Shown: positions 38,721 through 46,433 of the stretch, piece by piece | How the letters are laid out: each line of letters begins with the position of its first letter | Numbering within the stretch: position 1 is the stretch's first letter | Assembly (NCBI RefSeq): GCF_000467125.1 | Contig: NZ_BATJ01000001.1 | Coordinates: 310,001-374,000, forward strand | Direction of reading: 5' to 3' | DNA from: Vibrio proteolyticus NBRC 13287 | GTDB taxonomy: Bacteria; Pseudomonadota; Gammaproteobacteria; Enterobacterales; Vibrionaceae | DNA length: 64,000 nucleotides | Translations under genes and position numbers: made by a program | Notes under the pieces: model-generated | Database searches by the model: none | What the model saw: the letters and a program-made list of their open reading frames with translations, nothing else | Told to the model about the DNA's origin: nothing

Positions 38721-40346
38721 TTAGCTTTCTGCCGCACGCCCACGCTGTGGAAACAGGCCGCGCGGACGTTTTTGAATGAACAAGATGATGAAAACCAGCA
38801 CCATAATTTTTGCCAGCACTGCACCAGCCCAAGGCTCAAGCACTTTATTGAACATGCCGAGGCTCAAACCAGCCACCAGCGTACCCCACAAATTACCGAC
38901 GCCGCCGAAGACCACCACCATGAACGAGTCGATGATGTATGCCTGACCCATGTTGGGTCCGACATTGGTCAACTGTGATAACGCAACGCCCGCGATGCCC
39001 GCCACTCCGGAACCAAGGCCGAACGTTAACGCGTCCACACGCTGGGAACGAATGCCCATGGCGCGAGCCATCGAGCGGTTTTGTGAGACAGCGCGGACCT
39101 GTAATCCCAGCGGTGTTTTCTTCAGCACCATCACCAAACCGGCAAAGACCAATGCACAGAACAACACGATGTACAAACGGTTGTATGTCAGTGACAGCAT
39201 CGGGTTGATTTCAAGCGCACCAGTCATCCAGTCTGGTGTGCTCACAGAGCGATTCAGCGGAGAGAAAATCGATCGTACCGCCTGTTGCAGGATCAGGCTG
39301 ATGCCGAACGTCGCCAACAAGGTTTCCAGTGGACGACCATACAGGTGTCGAATCACACTGCGCTCAATCACGATACCGACAGCGCCAGACACAACAAACG
39401 CAACAGGAACAGAAAGGACCACGGCCAGGCCAATATGGCTCGGCAGTAATTCTTGCATCACGTACGTGGTGTAAGCGCCAATCATGATCAGCTCACCATG
39501 AGCCATGTTAATCACTCCCATCACTCCAAATGTGATAGCCAGACCAATGCCCGCCAACACCAAGACTGAACCGAGGCTGAGTCCGAAAAAGACCGTCTCA
39601 ACGCCCGAGTAAAAACGTTGACTCTGCTTGTAATCGGCCAGGCCGCGCTCTGCTGCCGTCAACACATCAGCATCGGCATCAGAGGCAATAATCTGATTGA
39701 GCGTTTTCAGCACGACGGCGTGCTTGTACTCAGACAAACGTTGAATCGCTTCGATGCGTTGTGTGCCCTGCACATCCAAAGCCTGTGGGATAGTCAGTGC
39801 CAGTGTCAGCAGCGATTGAACCTGCGCATCACGTTCTTTGCTCTGACGCGCTTCCAGTTGCGTCAGTACTTGTGGCTCGCTCGTGCCAAGCAGTTCCGTG
39901 ACGGCCGACGTGCGTACTTCCGCCAGAGGGCTGTTGAGCCTGAGTGTGGCCAATTCTGAGCGAATCGCACCACGCAGCTTATTATTGACCCTGAGCTTTG
40001 TTATCGTGTCCTGGCTGGGTAACGAAGCGCTCTCGCCACTCCAGGCAAGCATGGCTTGCTGCGCTGTCGTCGCACCATCCAAAATATACAAGGCGTCTGG
40101 CTTCGTCTTATCAACATACAAGTTGCCATTCAACCAAGCGGTCAAAATCGATTTGGCTGCCCGTTCAGGCTGGTGCTGTGCTAACCAAGCCATGGCACTC
40201 AGCTTAAGGCTGGTATCTCTGCCTTGCAGCGCTTGTGAAAACTGCACGCGGTTAAATTCAATCTCATCGTTCGTGTCAGCCAATGCAACGTTCAATCCCC
40301 ACAAAAGAAGTAGCACCGTACTGAACGCTCTGGTTATCATTGTCAT
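38721..40346 (-). CDS. urtB: Urea ABC transporter permease UrtB
   Basis: 541 residues. Signal peptide (LLLLWGLNVALA-DT), a periplasmic helical domain of about 220 residues (with HEAT-like SPLAEVRTSAVTELLG), then a LivH-like permease with eight spans (GLAITFGVMGVINMAHGEL, SFMVVVFGGVGNLWGT). The long periplasmic N-terminus is normal for UrtB and distinguishes it from amino-acid LivH permeases, supporting urea as substrate. Confidence 0.95.
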   Translation of the reverse strand: MTMITRAFSTVLLLLWGLNVALADTNDEIEFNRVQFSQALQGRDTSLKLSAMAWLAQHQPERAAKSILTAWLNGNLYVDKTKPDALYILDGATTAQQAMLAWSGESASLPSQDTITKLRVNNKLRGAIRSELATLRLNSPLAEVRTSAVTELLGTSEPQVLTQLEARQSKERDAQVQSLLTLALTIPQALDVQGTQRIEAIQRLSEYKHAVVLKTLNQIIASDADADVLTAAERGLADYKQSQRFYSGVETVFFGLSLGSVLVLAGIGLAITFGVMGVINMAHGELIMIGAYTTYVMQELLPSHIGLAVVLSVPVAFVVSGAVGIVIERSVIRHLYGRPLETLLATFGISLILQQAVRSIFSPLNRSVSTPDWMTGALEINPMLSLTYNRLYIVLFCALVFAGLVMVLKKTPLGLQVRAVSQNRSMARAMGIRSQRVDALTFGLGSGVAGIAGVALSQLTNVGPNMGQAYIIDSFMVVVFGGVGNLWGTLVAGLSLGMFNKVLEPWAGAVLAKIMVLVFIILFIQKRPRGLFPQRGRAAES

Positions 40347-40407
40347 AAATGCGTCCTTTCGGTGGGCACCGGCTAATGCTAACTGGCGCCCGGCAATGAA
40401 AATACAG

Positions 40408-40443
40408 CACTTTGGGAACCCTTAATCCCAAGGTGCCAAAGTG
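40408..40443 (-). terminator. Nested hairpin between urtA and urtB
   Basis: Two alternative stems share the sequence: outer CACTTTGG (40408-40415) with CCAAAGTG (40436-40443), inner TTTGGGA (40411-40417) with TCCCAAG (40426-40432). No long U-tract follows. Such structures after binding-protein genes often stabilise or attenuate mRNA so that the binding protein outnumbers the permease. Confidence 0.6.
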
Positions 40444-40447
40444 TTTC

Positions 40448-41731
40448 TCAGTTAATGCCTGAGCACTTTTTGGTATCGACATTAAAGGCGCCGCATGAAA
40501 ACGGTTTTGCCCAGCTGGAAAACAGCTTCGCAGATTCCGGAAGATAGTCAGACCAGGCATCGCCCGCGACTAACCCTTTGGTTTCCCAAACCACTTCAAA
40601 CTGGCCATCGTCCTGAATTTCGCCGATCAAAACCGGTTTGGTAATATGGTGGTTGGGCATCATCGTGGAGTAGCCACCGGACAAATTCGGCACCGAAATA
40701 CCAATCAAGGCATCCTGAACGGCTTCTGGTTCAGTGGTGCCGGCATTCGTGACCGCCTGAGCCCACATATTGAAACCGATATAGTGCGCTTCCATAGGAT
40801 CATTGGTGACGCGTTTCTGGCTCTTGATAAACTTATGCCAGGCGTTAACAAACTCGGCGTTGTCGCTTGTATCCAGACTCATAAAGTAGTTCCAGGCCGC
40901 GAGATGACCCACCAATGCCGAGGTGTCCATCCCGGACAGTTCCTCTTCACCCACGGAGAACGCAACAACCGGGATATCTTCAGAGCTGACGCCCTGAGCA
41001 CCAAGCTCTTTGTAGAAAGGCACATTGGCATCGCCATTGATGGTTGACACAACCGCGGTTTTCTTACCTTGCGAACCAAACTTTTTAATCTCTGACACGA
41101 TCGATTGCCAATCTGAATGCCCAAATGGGGTGTAGTTGATCATGATGTCAGATTCACTCACGCCACGGTCTTTCAGGTAAGCGTCCAGAATCTTATTGGT
41201 GGTGCGCGGATACACGTAGTCGGTGCCAGCCAGAACCCAACGCTCAACGCCCAGTTCGTTCATCAGATAGTCAACCGCTGGAATCGCTTGTTGATTAGGC
41301 GCAGCTCCGGTGTAAAACACATTCTTCGACGACTCTTCGCCTTCATACTGAACCGGATAAAACAAAATCCCGTTAAGTTCTTCAAAAACGGGCAACATGG
41401 ATTTACGCGACACAGATGTCCACCCACCAAACACCACATCAACCTTATCTTTTTCCAGAAGTTCTCGTGCTTTTTCTGCGAATAATGGCCAGTTAGATGC
41501 AGGATCGACCACTACAGCTTCCAGCTTTTTCCCCAGTAACCCGCCCTTTTTGTTCTGTTCGTCGACCAGCATTAAAATTGTATCTTTCAAGGTGGTTTCG
41601 CTGATCGCCATTGTCCCGGACAGGGAATGCAGAACGCCAACCTTAATCGTCTCGTCTGCCTGAACCTGAGTAGTGCTCACCATCAGTGATGCCCCGATCG
41701 CCGCAAGTTTTAATTTGAACATCATGTTCAT
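40448..41731 (-). CDS. urtA: Urea ABC transporter substrate-binding protein UrtA
   Basis: 427 residues from ATG 41731 (AAGGAG 9 nt upstream). Signal peptide to about residue 25 (STTQVQA-DE). Type I periplasmic-binding fold with the start ETIKVGVLHSLSGTMAISET, typical of UrtA/AmiC/FmdD proteins rather than LivJ. It captures urea in the periplasm with high affinity. First gene of the block, behind a nitrogen-type promoter candidate. Confidence 0.95.
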   Translation of the reverse strand: MNMMFKLKLAAIGASLMVSTTQVQADETIKVGVLHSLSGTMAISETTLKDTILMLVDEQNKKGGLLGKKLEAVVVDPASNWPLFAEKARELLEKDKVDVVFGGWTSVSRKSMLPVFEELNGILFYPVQYEGEESSKNVFYTGAAPNQQAIPAVDYLMNELGVERWVLAGTDYVYPRTTNKILDAYLKDRGVSESDIMINYTPFGHSDWQSIVSEIKKFGSQGKKTAVVSTINGDANVPFYKELGAQGVSSEDIPVVAFSVGEEELSGMDTSALVGHLAAWNYFMSLDTSDNAEFVNAWHKFIKSQKRVTNDPMEAHYIGFNMWAQAVTNAGTTEPEAVQDALIGISVPNLSGGYSTMMPNHHITKPVLIGEIQDDGQFEVVWETKGLVAGDAWSDYLPESAKLFSSWAKPFSCGAFNVDTKKCSGIN

Positions 41732-41774
41732 GTTGGATATCTCCTTATTGTGAATAGTTATTCAAACTATCATC

Positions 41775-41791
41775 ATCAAGAAAAATGCCAG
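41775..41791 (-). promoter_or_regulatory. Candidate sigma-54 promoter for urtABCDE-ure
   Basis: On the minus strand CTGGCATTTTTCTTGAT, 44 nt before the urtA start. It matches the -24 element (TGGCA) fully. The -12 element reads TTGA where the consensus is TTGC, so one important base is off. The position fits a short leader. Confidence 0.4.
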
Positions 41792-41869
41792 AGCAGAACA
41801 TTGGGAAGAAATTAAAATTACTTTATTAATTACATGAAGTTAGAAGTATCTCGTGAGCGCACAGAAAAT

Positions 41870-41902
41870 CCAATGCATTGGGACACGCTGCATATTGGTG
41901 CA
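41870..41902. promoter_or_regulatory. NtrC-like enhancer sites upstream of urtA
   Basis: A perfect 12-bp palindrome CCAATGCATTGG (41870-41881) is followed by a 17-bp site at 41886-41902 whose right half is a full TGGTGCA and whose left half matches partly (NtrC consensus TGCACC-N5-GGTGCA). They lie about 80-125 nt upstream of the sigma-54-like element, a normal enhancer distance. Confidence 0.4.
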
Positions 41903-42138
41903 ATTTTCTATGGGTTTTCACTATTTTAGAGAAGTGTGGCTAAGAACATGCCACAGCGCCCTCTTTTGGGTAACCATATGCATATAAAAGATTCACCACT
42001 CACCAAACTAGGGCAACGAGGCGATAGAAACAGGAAAGGTTGCCTGGAAGCGAGTCGCGTTAAGAAAATCGACAGACATAACCAGATGAGAGACGGGAGA
42101 AAAGACAGCGAAAACCTTTTTTCACTGCCTAAGGGAGA

Positions 42139-42915
42139 TCAGCGTTTTTCCCATACCGTGCGGATCGTATCGGTCGAAAACCCGGCTTTGAAACAATTGT
42201 CAGCACTGACGGAGCCCGCAAGTACATCAGTCAATACCAGTTTAACGCCCAGTTGCTGCGCATCTTGGATTCTGGCACGCAGCAATGCCGTTTGACAGCC
42301 GCAAGCACGAAACGCTTCCTGCGTAAAAGCGTTGGCCAGAATGGCACACTCTTCCGCAATGAATGATGTGCCCCACGCACAAGGCGTCTCATCAATGAAC
42401 GCGACGAAGCAACGGAACTGGTCTGAACAATACAGGTGCCGTTTTTGGGCCCAGACTTCCGGTTCACAACGTGCGCCAGAGGTTGTGAGCAAATCGAGAA
42501 ATGCGTCGGCCTTTTCTGAACCCCAACGTTCAACTCGCAAGGATGGATTGTATGAAGGCGTCGGTTGCTCCAGAGACAAAGACAGGAACTGATGTGAAAA
42601 ACTTGGTAAATAACCCCGCTCAAACAATGCGTTAGATAGTGTCATTGACACAGCTTGAGGCTCAACGATCACTTCTGGCGGGGTATCGGGCCCGTAACGT
42701 TCCAGAGCTTGCTGCAACTCAATCTCAGCCAGTGACGAGGATACAAAAACTTGGTTATCATAACGCCGGGTCGGGTCAATATAGGCGACATAGCCGGCTT
42801 CGCGAACCAAGCGCAATTCGCTGGCCACGGCTGTGGATAGGGTTCGAGCATTATTGAAGGAAAAGTAGGTGTCGTACGCACGCTGCGTGACATCCGTGTT
42901 TCGAGTTTGCGCCAT
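42139..42915 (-). CDS. GNAT-family acetyltransferase-like protein
   Basis: 258 residues. The C-terminal half is a GNAT fold: FRCFVAFIDETPCAWGTSFI (beta4), ECAILANAFTQEAFRACGCQTALLRARI, here carrying the acetyl-CoA pyrophosphate loop region RACGCQTALL in place of the canonical R/QxxGxG/A, and a final GFSTDTIRTVW. The N-terminal half is a less conserved domain. The substrate is unknown. It has its own upstream region and precedes the urea operon's regulatory DNA on the same strand. Confidence 0.75.
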   Translation of the reverse strand: MAQTRNTDVTQRAYDTYFSFNNARTLSTAVASELRLVREAGYVAYIDPTRRYDNQVFVSSSLAEIELQQALERYGPDTPPEVIVEPQAVSMTLSNALFERGYLPSFSHQFLSLSLEQPTPSYNPSLRVERWGSEKADAFLDLLTTSGARCEPEVWAQKRHLYCSDQFRCFVAFIDETPCAWGTSFIAEECAILANAFTQEAFRACGCQTALLRARIQDAQQLGVKLVLTDVLAGSVSADNCFKAGFSTDTIRTVWEKR

Positions 42916-42990
42916 CAGAACTCCATTGAGGCATTAATATGAAGCCGGAAGCGTATCCACTTTACATCATCTGGTCGAACTGCAACGCGG

Positions 42991-43638
42991 TTATTGTGAC
43001 GGCACCAGTGTTATTTCAACCCGCTCTTTGCCTTTTCCGATGTTTTTACGCTTCAGCCGGATTCGTCCAACTTCAGAAGTCCGTTTAAGATGGGTGCCTC
43101 CACAAGGGACTTGAGCAAAGCCTTCAACACGCCAGTAGCGGCGTTGCTGTGCTTCATCTGAGAATGCACTCTGTATGGGCAAATCAGCATCAACCAGCCG
43201 CTGTGCTGCGGCCGTCATTTCGTCTAATAAGCTATTAATACTGGTAGGCCAGACAAAATCAATTCGGCTTTTATCCTGACCAATATGTGCACCTATTTTT
43301 TCTATGTGGGGAAACTTCTGACTGAACAACTCCAACACCAGCTCCGCGGCAAAGTGAAGCTTCATCAGCGCATAACGTCGAGTCCAGTTTACACAGATAG
43401 TGACACTGTCACCCAACACAAACGGTGGCGTATCTGACAGCGTGTAGATGATCGCCGTTCCGACCTTTTCCGCCCGTAATACGTCCAGCCCGCCAATCGT
43501 CCCCTGATCACTTTCCTGACCGCCCGATTCAGCGTAAAAAATGGTTTCAGCCAGTTGAATGGTATTGCCGTCGACGTTTGTCACGGTCGAGGTCAACTCT
43601 GTTTGGTAGGGATCATCCCAAAATACTTTTTTTGTCAT
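42991..43638 (-). CDS. Alanyl-tRNA editing protein (AlaX-like)
   Basis: 215 residues. N-terminal half resembles AlaX/AlaRS editing domain starts (AETIFYAESGGQESDQGTIG). The second zinc motif is intact in QVPCGGTHLKRTSEVG (CxxxH). The first motif, normally HxxxH, reads LHFAAEL, so its second His is replaced by Glu. AlaX proteins remove Ser or Gly from mischarged tRNA-Ala in trans. The variant motif may reflect a subfamily or altered zinc binding. Adjacent genes look unrelated. Confidence 0.88.
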   Translation of the reverse strand: MTKKVFWDDPYQTELTSTVTNVDGNTIQLAETIFYAESGGQESDQGTIGGLDVLRAEKVGTAIIYTLSDTPPFVLGDSVTICVNWTRRYALMKLHFAAELVLELFSQKFPHIEKIGAHIGQDKSRIDFVWPTSINSLLDEMTAAAQRLVDADLPIQSAFSDEAQQRRYWRVEGFAQVPCGGTHLKRTSEVGRIRLKRKNIGKGKERVEITLVPSQ

Positions 43639-43702
43639 CCTGACTTCCTAAGTCATTCCCTTTTCATCAGCCTACCCTGAAGTCAGAATATTCGGCAAGT
43701 GA

Positions 43703-44242
43703 CTATTTAATCAATTTTAAAATCGTCTTGAATACTGGGTCCCGACAATCACCAACCAGTTCGTATAAGCACATTTCCAGGCTGCTGATCCCGATGCCAA
43801 GCGACAACATTTTATTCACACCGACCTGTTTATTGGCCGCCGTTCTGGACGAAACACAATCGCTGATTAACTCGACCCCAAAGCCCAGTGTTCGAAGGCT
43901 TTTCGCCGTCTGATAAACACAGATGTGCGTTTCAATTCCGCATACCAGCCAATAACGGATACCCGATTTTTTGACTTGTTTGAGAAAACGTTGTTCGCCG
44001 CAGCCATCGAAGGTAAATTTGCTGACTGGCTTGAGCCCGCCAAGCTCGTCACTGATGGGCTTGACCGTCGCTCCCAACTTCTCCGGATTCTGTTCCAACC
44101 AGACAATCGGCAGCTTGAGCGTTTTTGCACCTTTGACGAGCGTGGTGATATTCGCTACCACAGCGTCGCTGTCTTCCACCAACGTCGCCAGTTTACCCTG
44201 CACGTCCACCACAACAAGCCCAGTGTTCTCTCTGGTTAGCAT
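43703..44242 (-). CDS. Isochorismatase-family cysteine hydrolase (YcaC-like)
   Basis: 179 residues. Catalytic triad can be placed as Asp 13 (VVDVQGKL), Lys 75 (VSKFTFDG) and Cys 108 (CGIETHICVYQT), with the expected cis-peptide region before the Cys. No signal peptide. The family hydrolyses small amides or ethers such as nicotinamide or isochorismate; YcaC-like members have unknown substrates. Lies alone between AlaX and the methyltransferase gene. Confidence 0.88.
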   Translation of the reverse strand: MLTRENTGLVVVDVQGKLATLVEDSDAVVANITTLVKGAKTLKLPIVWLEQNPEKLGATVKPISDELGGLKPVSKFTFDGCGEQRFLKQVKKSGIRYWLVCGIETHICVYQTAKSLRTLGFGVELISDCVSSRTAANKQVGVNKMLSLGIGISSLEMCLYELVGDCRDPVFKTILKLIK

Positions 44243-44373
44243 GCGAGTCTCCCTTGTGTTTTTTGTTTGTTTTACTAAGCGTAGGACACGCTCAGAAAGT
44301 TAAACGTATCTGTCTGAAATTTGGTGACTTAACCGAGCGACCACAACACATCAAAGTGAAAACCACGGCAAGA

Positions 44374-44402
44374 ATAAAAAAGCCAGCAAATTATGCTGGC
44401 TC
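44374..44402 (-). terminator. Intrinsic terminator of the methyltransferase gene
   Basis: AGCCAGCA (44381-44388) pairs with TGCTGGCT (44394-44401); six U's follow on the minus strand. Confidence 0.9.
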
Positions 44403-44408
44403 ATTGAG

Positions 44409-45122
44409 TCAAGGCTTGAGATACAAGTAGAAACCGAATCCCATCGTCTCCCTGCCATACAGGCGGTAATGTCGGTTCCATTCGCGCACGGAGGCAAGCT
44501 TTTGCTTTCTTTCACTGTTGCCTGGCTCTGCCAGAGCTTCTTGCTCGGCTTTGTAGCGGAAGCCCCACTCAAAACTGTCCCATTCATCCTGATGACTGCA
44601 ACGAACGTACACAGGTATCAAACCCAGTGCTTCCGCAACCTGAATGTTCTGTTCATGTGAACGATAAACACCCACCGGCTCGCCAATGAAATCCAGATAC
44701 TCTTTGGCCGGCGCCTGTTTCCAGTAGGGCTCACCGACAAGTATCAAACCATTTTCACCCACTAGGTCGGCCATGTTCGTCAGAGCATCCGGGTACGCCA
44801 TTTCACCCTCACCAAACGCATGAGTCGATCCCAGACAAACCGCCAGCTTGTATGCTCCACTCTCAAGCTCGGCATACTTAACGTCCGTCGCCAGAAAACG
44901 AATCGCCGCATCTGGATGTTGGGCCACTTTATTATTGGCCACTGCAATTTCGTTTGGCTGTATATCTAACCCAAGGCAGTTGGCCTGGGTCTTCTGATGG
45001 ATTTGAAAAAGAAACTCACCCTGGCCACAACCAATATCCACGACTCGATGCTGATATTCCAGTCCGAGATGGGCAATCAGCTCTTGGGCTTTTTCCGCGC
45101 TTAACGGGCAATTAAACATCAT
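44409..45122 (-). CDS. SAM-dependent class I methyltransferase
   Basis: 237 residues. Motif I VVDIGCGQGEFLFQI, acidic ribose-binding end of beta2 (CLGLDIQPNEIAVA), and motif around FLATDVKYAEL. C-terminal part is rich in Trp/Tyr (EWNRHYRLYGRETMGFGFY). Closely resembles small-molecule methyltransferases of the UbiE/Methyltransf_11 type; the acceptor is unknown. Followed by a strong terminator; the SRPBCC gene lies upstream on the same strand with a 36-nt gap, so the two may be co-transcribed. Confidence 0.85.
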   Translation of the reverse strand: MMFNCPLSAEKAQELIAHLGLEYQHRVVDIGCGQGEFLFQIHQKTQANCLGLDIQPNEIAVANNKVAQHPDAAIRFLATDVKYAELESGAYKLAVCLGSTHAFGEGEMAYPDALTNMADLVGENGLILVGEPYWKQAPAKEYLDFIGEPVGVYRSHEQNIQVAEALGLIPVYVRCSHQDEWDSFEWGFRYKAEQEALAEPGNSERKQKLASVREWNRHYRLYGRETMGFGFYLYLKP

Positions 45123-45158
45123 GTATTGCTGATTCCTTTTGTTATGACATCTGCATCA

Positions 45159-45569
45159 TTACAGATGTTGCTCTACGTATTCCTTAAAACCATTCAATAT
45201 ATTCTGCCAACCGGTCTGCTGCTGCTCTGGAGTAAACGTCTGTTCAGCTTCAAATTCTTCGGTCACCTGAGTCTGTCCATTGAGTGATTCAAAACGCACC
45301 ACCACCTTTCGTTTATCGTCCATTTCAAATTCAATTAAACGATTAAGTTCAACGACTTGATACGTTCCTGTAAAATCGAACCCCATACTGCCGTCTTTCG
45401 CTTCCATTCGGTGACGAAAACGGCCGCCAACTCGCAGGTCCACATCACTTTCCGTGGTGTGCCAGTCACTGGATGCCGCATTCCACTTCAAGATGCTTTC
45501 CGGCGTGTTCCAGGCTTTCCAGACCGTATCGACATCTTTCTCTATTAACGCACTGACAGTAATGATCAT
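45159..45569 (-). CDS. SRPBCC/AHSA1-family small ligand-binding protein
   Basis: 136 residues. Starts with the family pattern IITVSALIEKDVDTVWKAWN, followed by WNAASSDWHTTESDVDLRVGGRF and the long C-terminal helix (TGWQNILNGFKEYVEQHL). Forms a helix-grip fold with a hydrophobic cavity, used for binding or acting on small hydrophobic ligands; no specific role can be given. Likely transcribed with the methyltransferase gene downstream. Confidence 0.87.
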   Translation of the reverse strand: MIITVSALIEKDVDTVWKAWNTPESILKWNAASSDWHTTESDVDLRVGGRFRHRMEAKDGSMGFDFTGTYQVVELNRLIEFEMDDKRKVVVRFESLNGQTQVTEEFEAEQTFTPEQQQTGWQNILNGFKEYVEQHL

Positions 45570-45701
45570 ATCGCCTCCAAGAGTTGTTCAACCCGGTTTG
45601 GACATAGCAGAAATGTCCATACCATATACCGACTGGCTATTTTGAGCTGAACTATAATTAACAGCGCCAATTTCCTGATAACTCCAAAAAAGGATATCAG
45701 T

Positions 45702-46241
45702 ATGAAACGCTACACTTATATCGCAACAGCGTTATTAATCCTAGCGGGTTCTTCTACGAACGCCAACGCCGCTGACGATACCGATATGCTCTTAAAAGAT
45801 GCACTCAGTGCAGCTCCCCCTACGTTAAGAGATAAAGTGACGGTCGTCGACTGGAACAACAACGTATTGCAACAAGGCACCAGCAACTACACCTGTTTCC
45901 CAACGCCGCCTCAACTGTCCGGCACAGCACCCATGTGTATGGATGCAGCCTGGATGGACTGGGCTGACGCCTGGATGAACAAAAAGCCGTTTGAAGCCAA
46001 AACGATTGGGATTTCTTACATGCTTGCCGGTGATGGTGGTGCCAGCAATGTTGATCCGTATGCAGAGGGTATGACCGATGACAATCAATGGGTGGTCGAA
46101 GGCCCACATTTGATGATCATTACGCCGGATAAAGCGATGCTCGACGCTCTGCCAACCGATCCAAACAACGGTGGTCCTTACGTCATGTGGAAAGGTACAC
46201 CTTACGCTCATATCATGGTGCCGGTGGGTGCCCGCCCTTAA
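45702..46241 (+). CDS. Unrecognised exported protein, 179 residues
   Basis: Start follows AAAAAAGGATATCAGT. Signal peptide to about residue 23 (SSTNANA-AD). The mature protein has an early Trp/Asn motif (VVDWNNNVLQQGTSNYTCFP), two Cys (YTCFPT and APMCMD) that could form a disulfide, and a C-terminal half with HLMIITPDKAMLDALP and GGPYVMWKGTPYAHIMVPVG, which carries the only two His-containing strands. I do not recognise a family. Its last ~105 nt and terminator are duplicated at 54838-54974, on the far side of the adhesin island. Confidence 0.75.
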   Translation: MKRYTYIATALLILAGSSTNANAADDTDMLLKDALSAAPPTLRDKVTVVDWNNNVLQQGTSNYTCFPTPPQLSGTAPMCMDAAWMDWADAWMNKKPFEAKTIGISYMLAGDGGASNVDPYAEGMTDDNQWVVEGPHLMIITPDKAMLDALPTDPNNGGPYVMWKGTPYAHIMVPVGARP

Positions 46242-46337
46242 AATAAAGGCATTCGGTGGTACCGAATGCCTTATCTTCAACTTAACTATTGCCTGACTTC
46301 CGGGCATTTAAGCGGCAACACTGCGACGGATACATGC
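46136..46337. repeat. Left copy of the ~200-bp direct duplication flanking the adhesin island
   Basis: Covers the 3' end of the small exported-protein gene, its terminator and the first ~30 nt of a hydrolase 3' end. Aligned to 54838-55026 it shows five differences in the first 94 bases, then a few small indels, then an identical 30-nt end. Same orientation in both copies, 8.7 kb apart. Confidence 0.85.
46244..46276 (+). terminator. Intrinsic terminator, left copy
   Basis: AAGGCATTCGG pairs with CCGAATGCCTT around TGGTA, followed by ATCTTC. A near-identical hairpin recurs at 54941-54974 as part of the duplication. Confidence 0.82.
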
Positions 46338-46407
46338 CGAAATCAGCTCAAGGCGTTTCGCTTACAGCCCGCGCTCAAACGGATACAGCTGAGAGGGGCC
46401 GCCAGCC
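46308..46407 (-). pseudogene. Remnant of the alpha/beta hydrolase 3' end
   Basis: The first 30 nt (46308-46337) are identical to the end of the intact hydrolase gene (54997-55026). Further on, positions about 46374-46395 match 55230-55252 of the same gene with three mismatches, the intervening part being deleted or scrambled. The two blocks are colinear with the hydrolase, so this is a decayed 3' fragment left on the other side of the island. Confidence 0.7.
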
Positions 46408-46433
46408 CTATCGCCCCAAGACTTCTTGCGAGA

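Larger units (their letters stand above)
41732..42138. other. Regulatory region upstream of the urea operon
   Basis: About 400 nt with no convincing gene. It holds the sigma-54-like element at 41775-41791 and the NtrC-like sites at 41870-41902; the remainder up to the GNAT stop shows nothing I can name. Confidence 0.5.

Noticed and set aside
41936..42295. Plus-strand 119-codon frame upstream of the urea operon
   Set aside because: Overlaps the GNAT gene antisense and lacks a ribosome site and protein-like composition.
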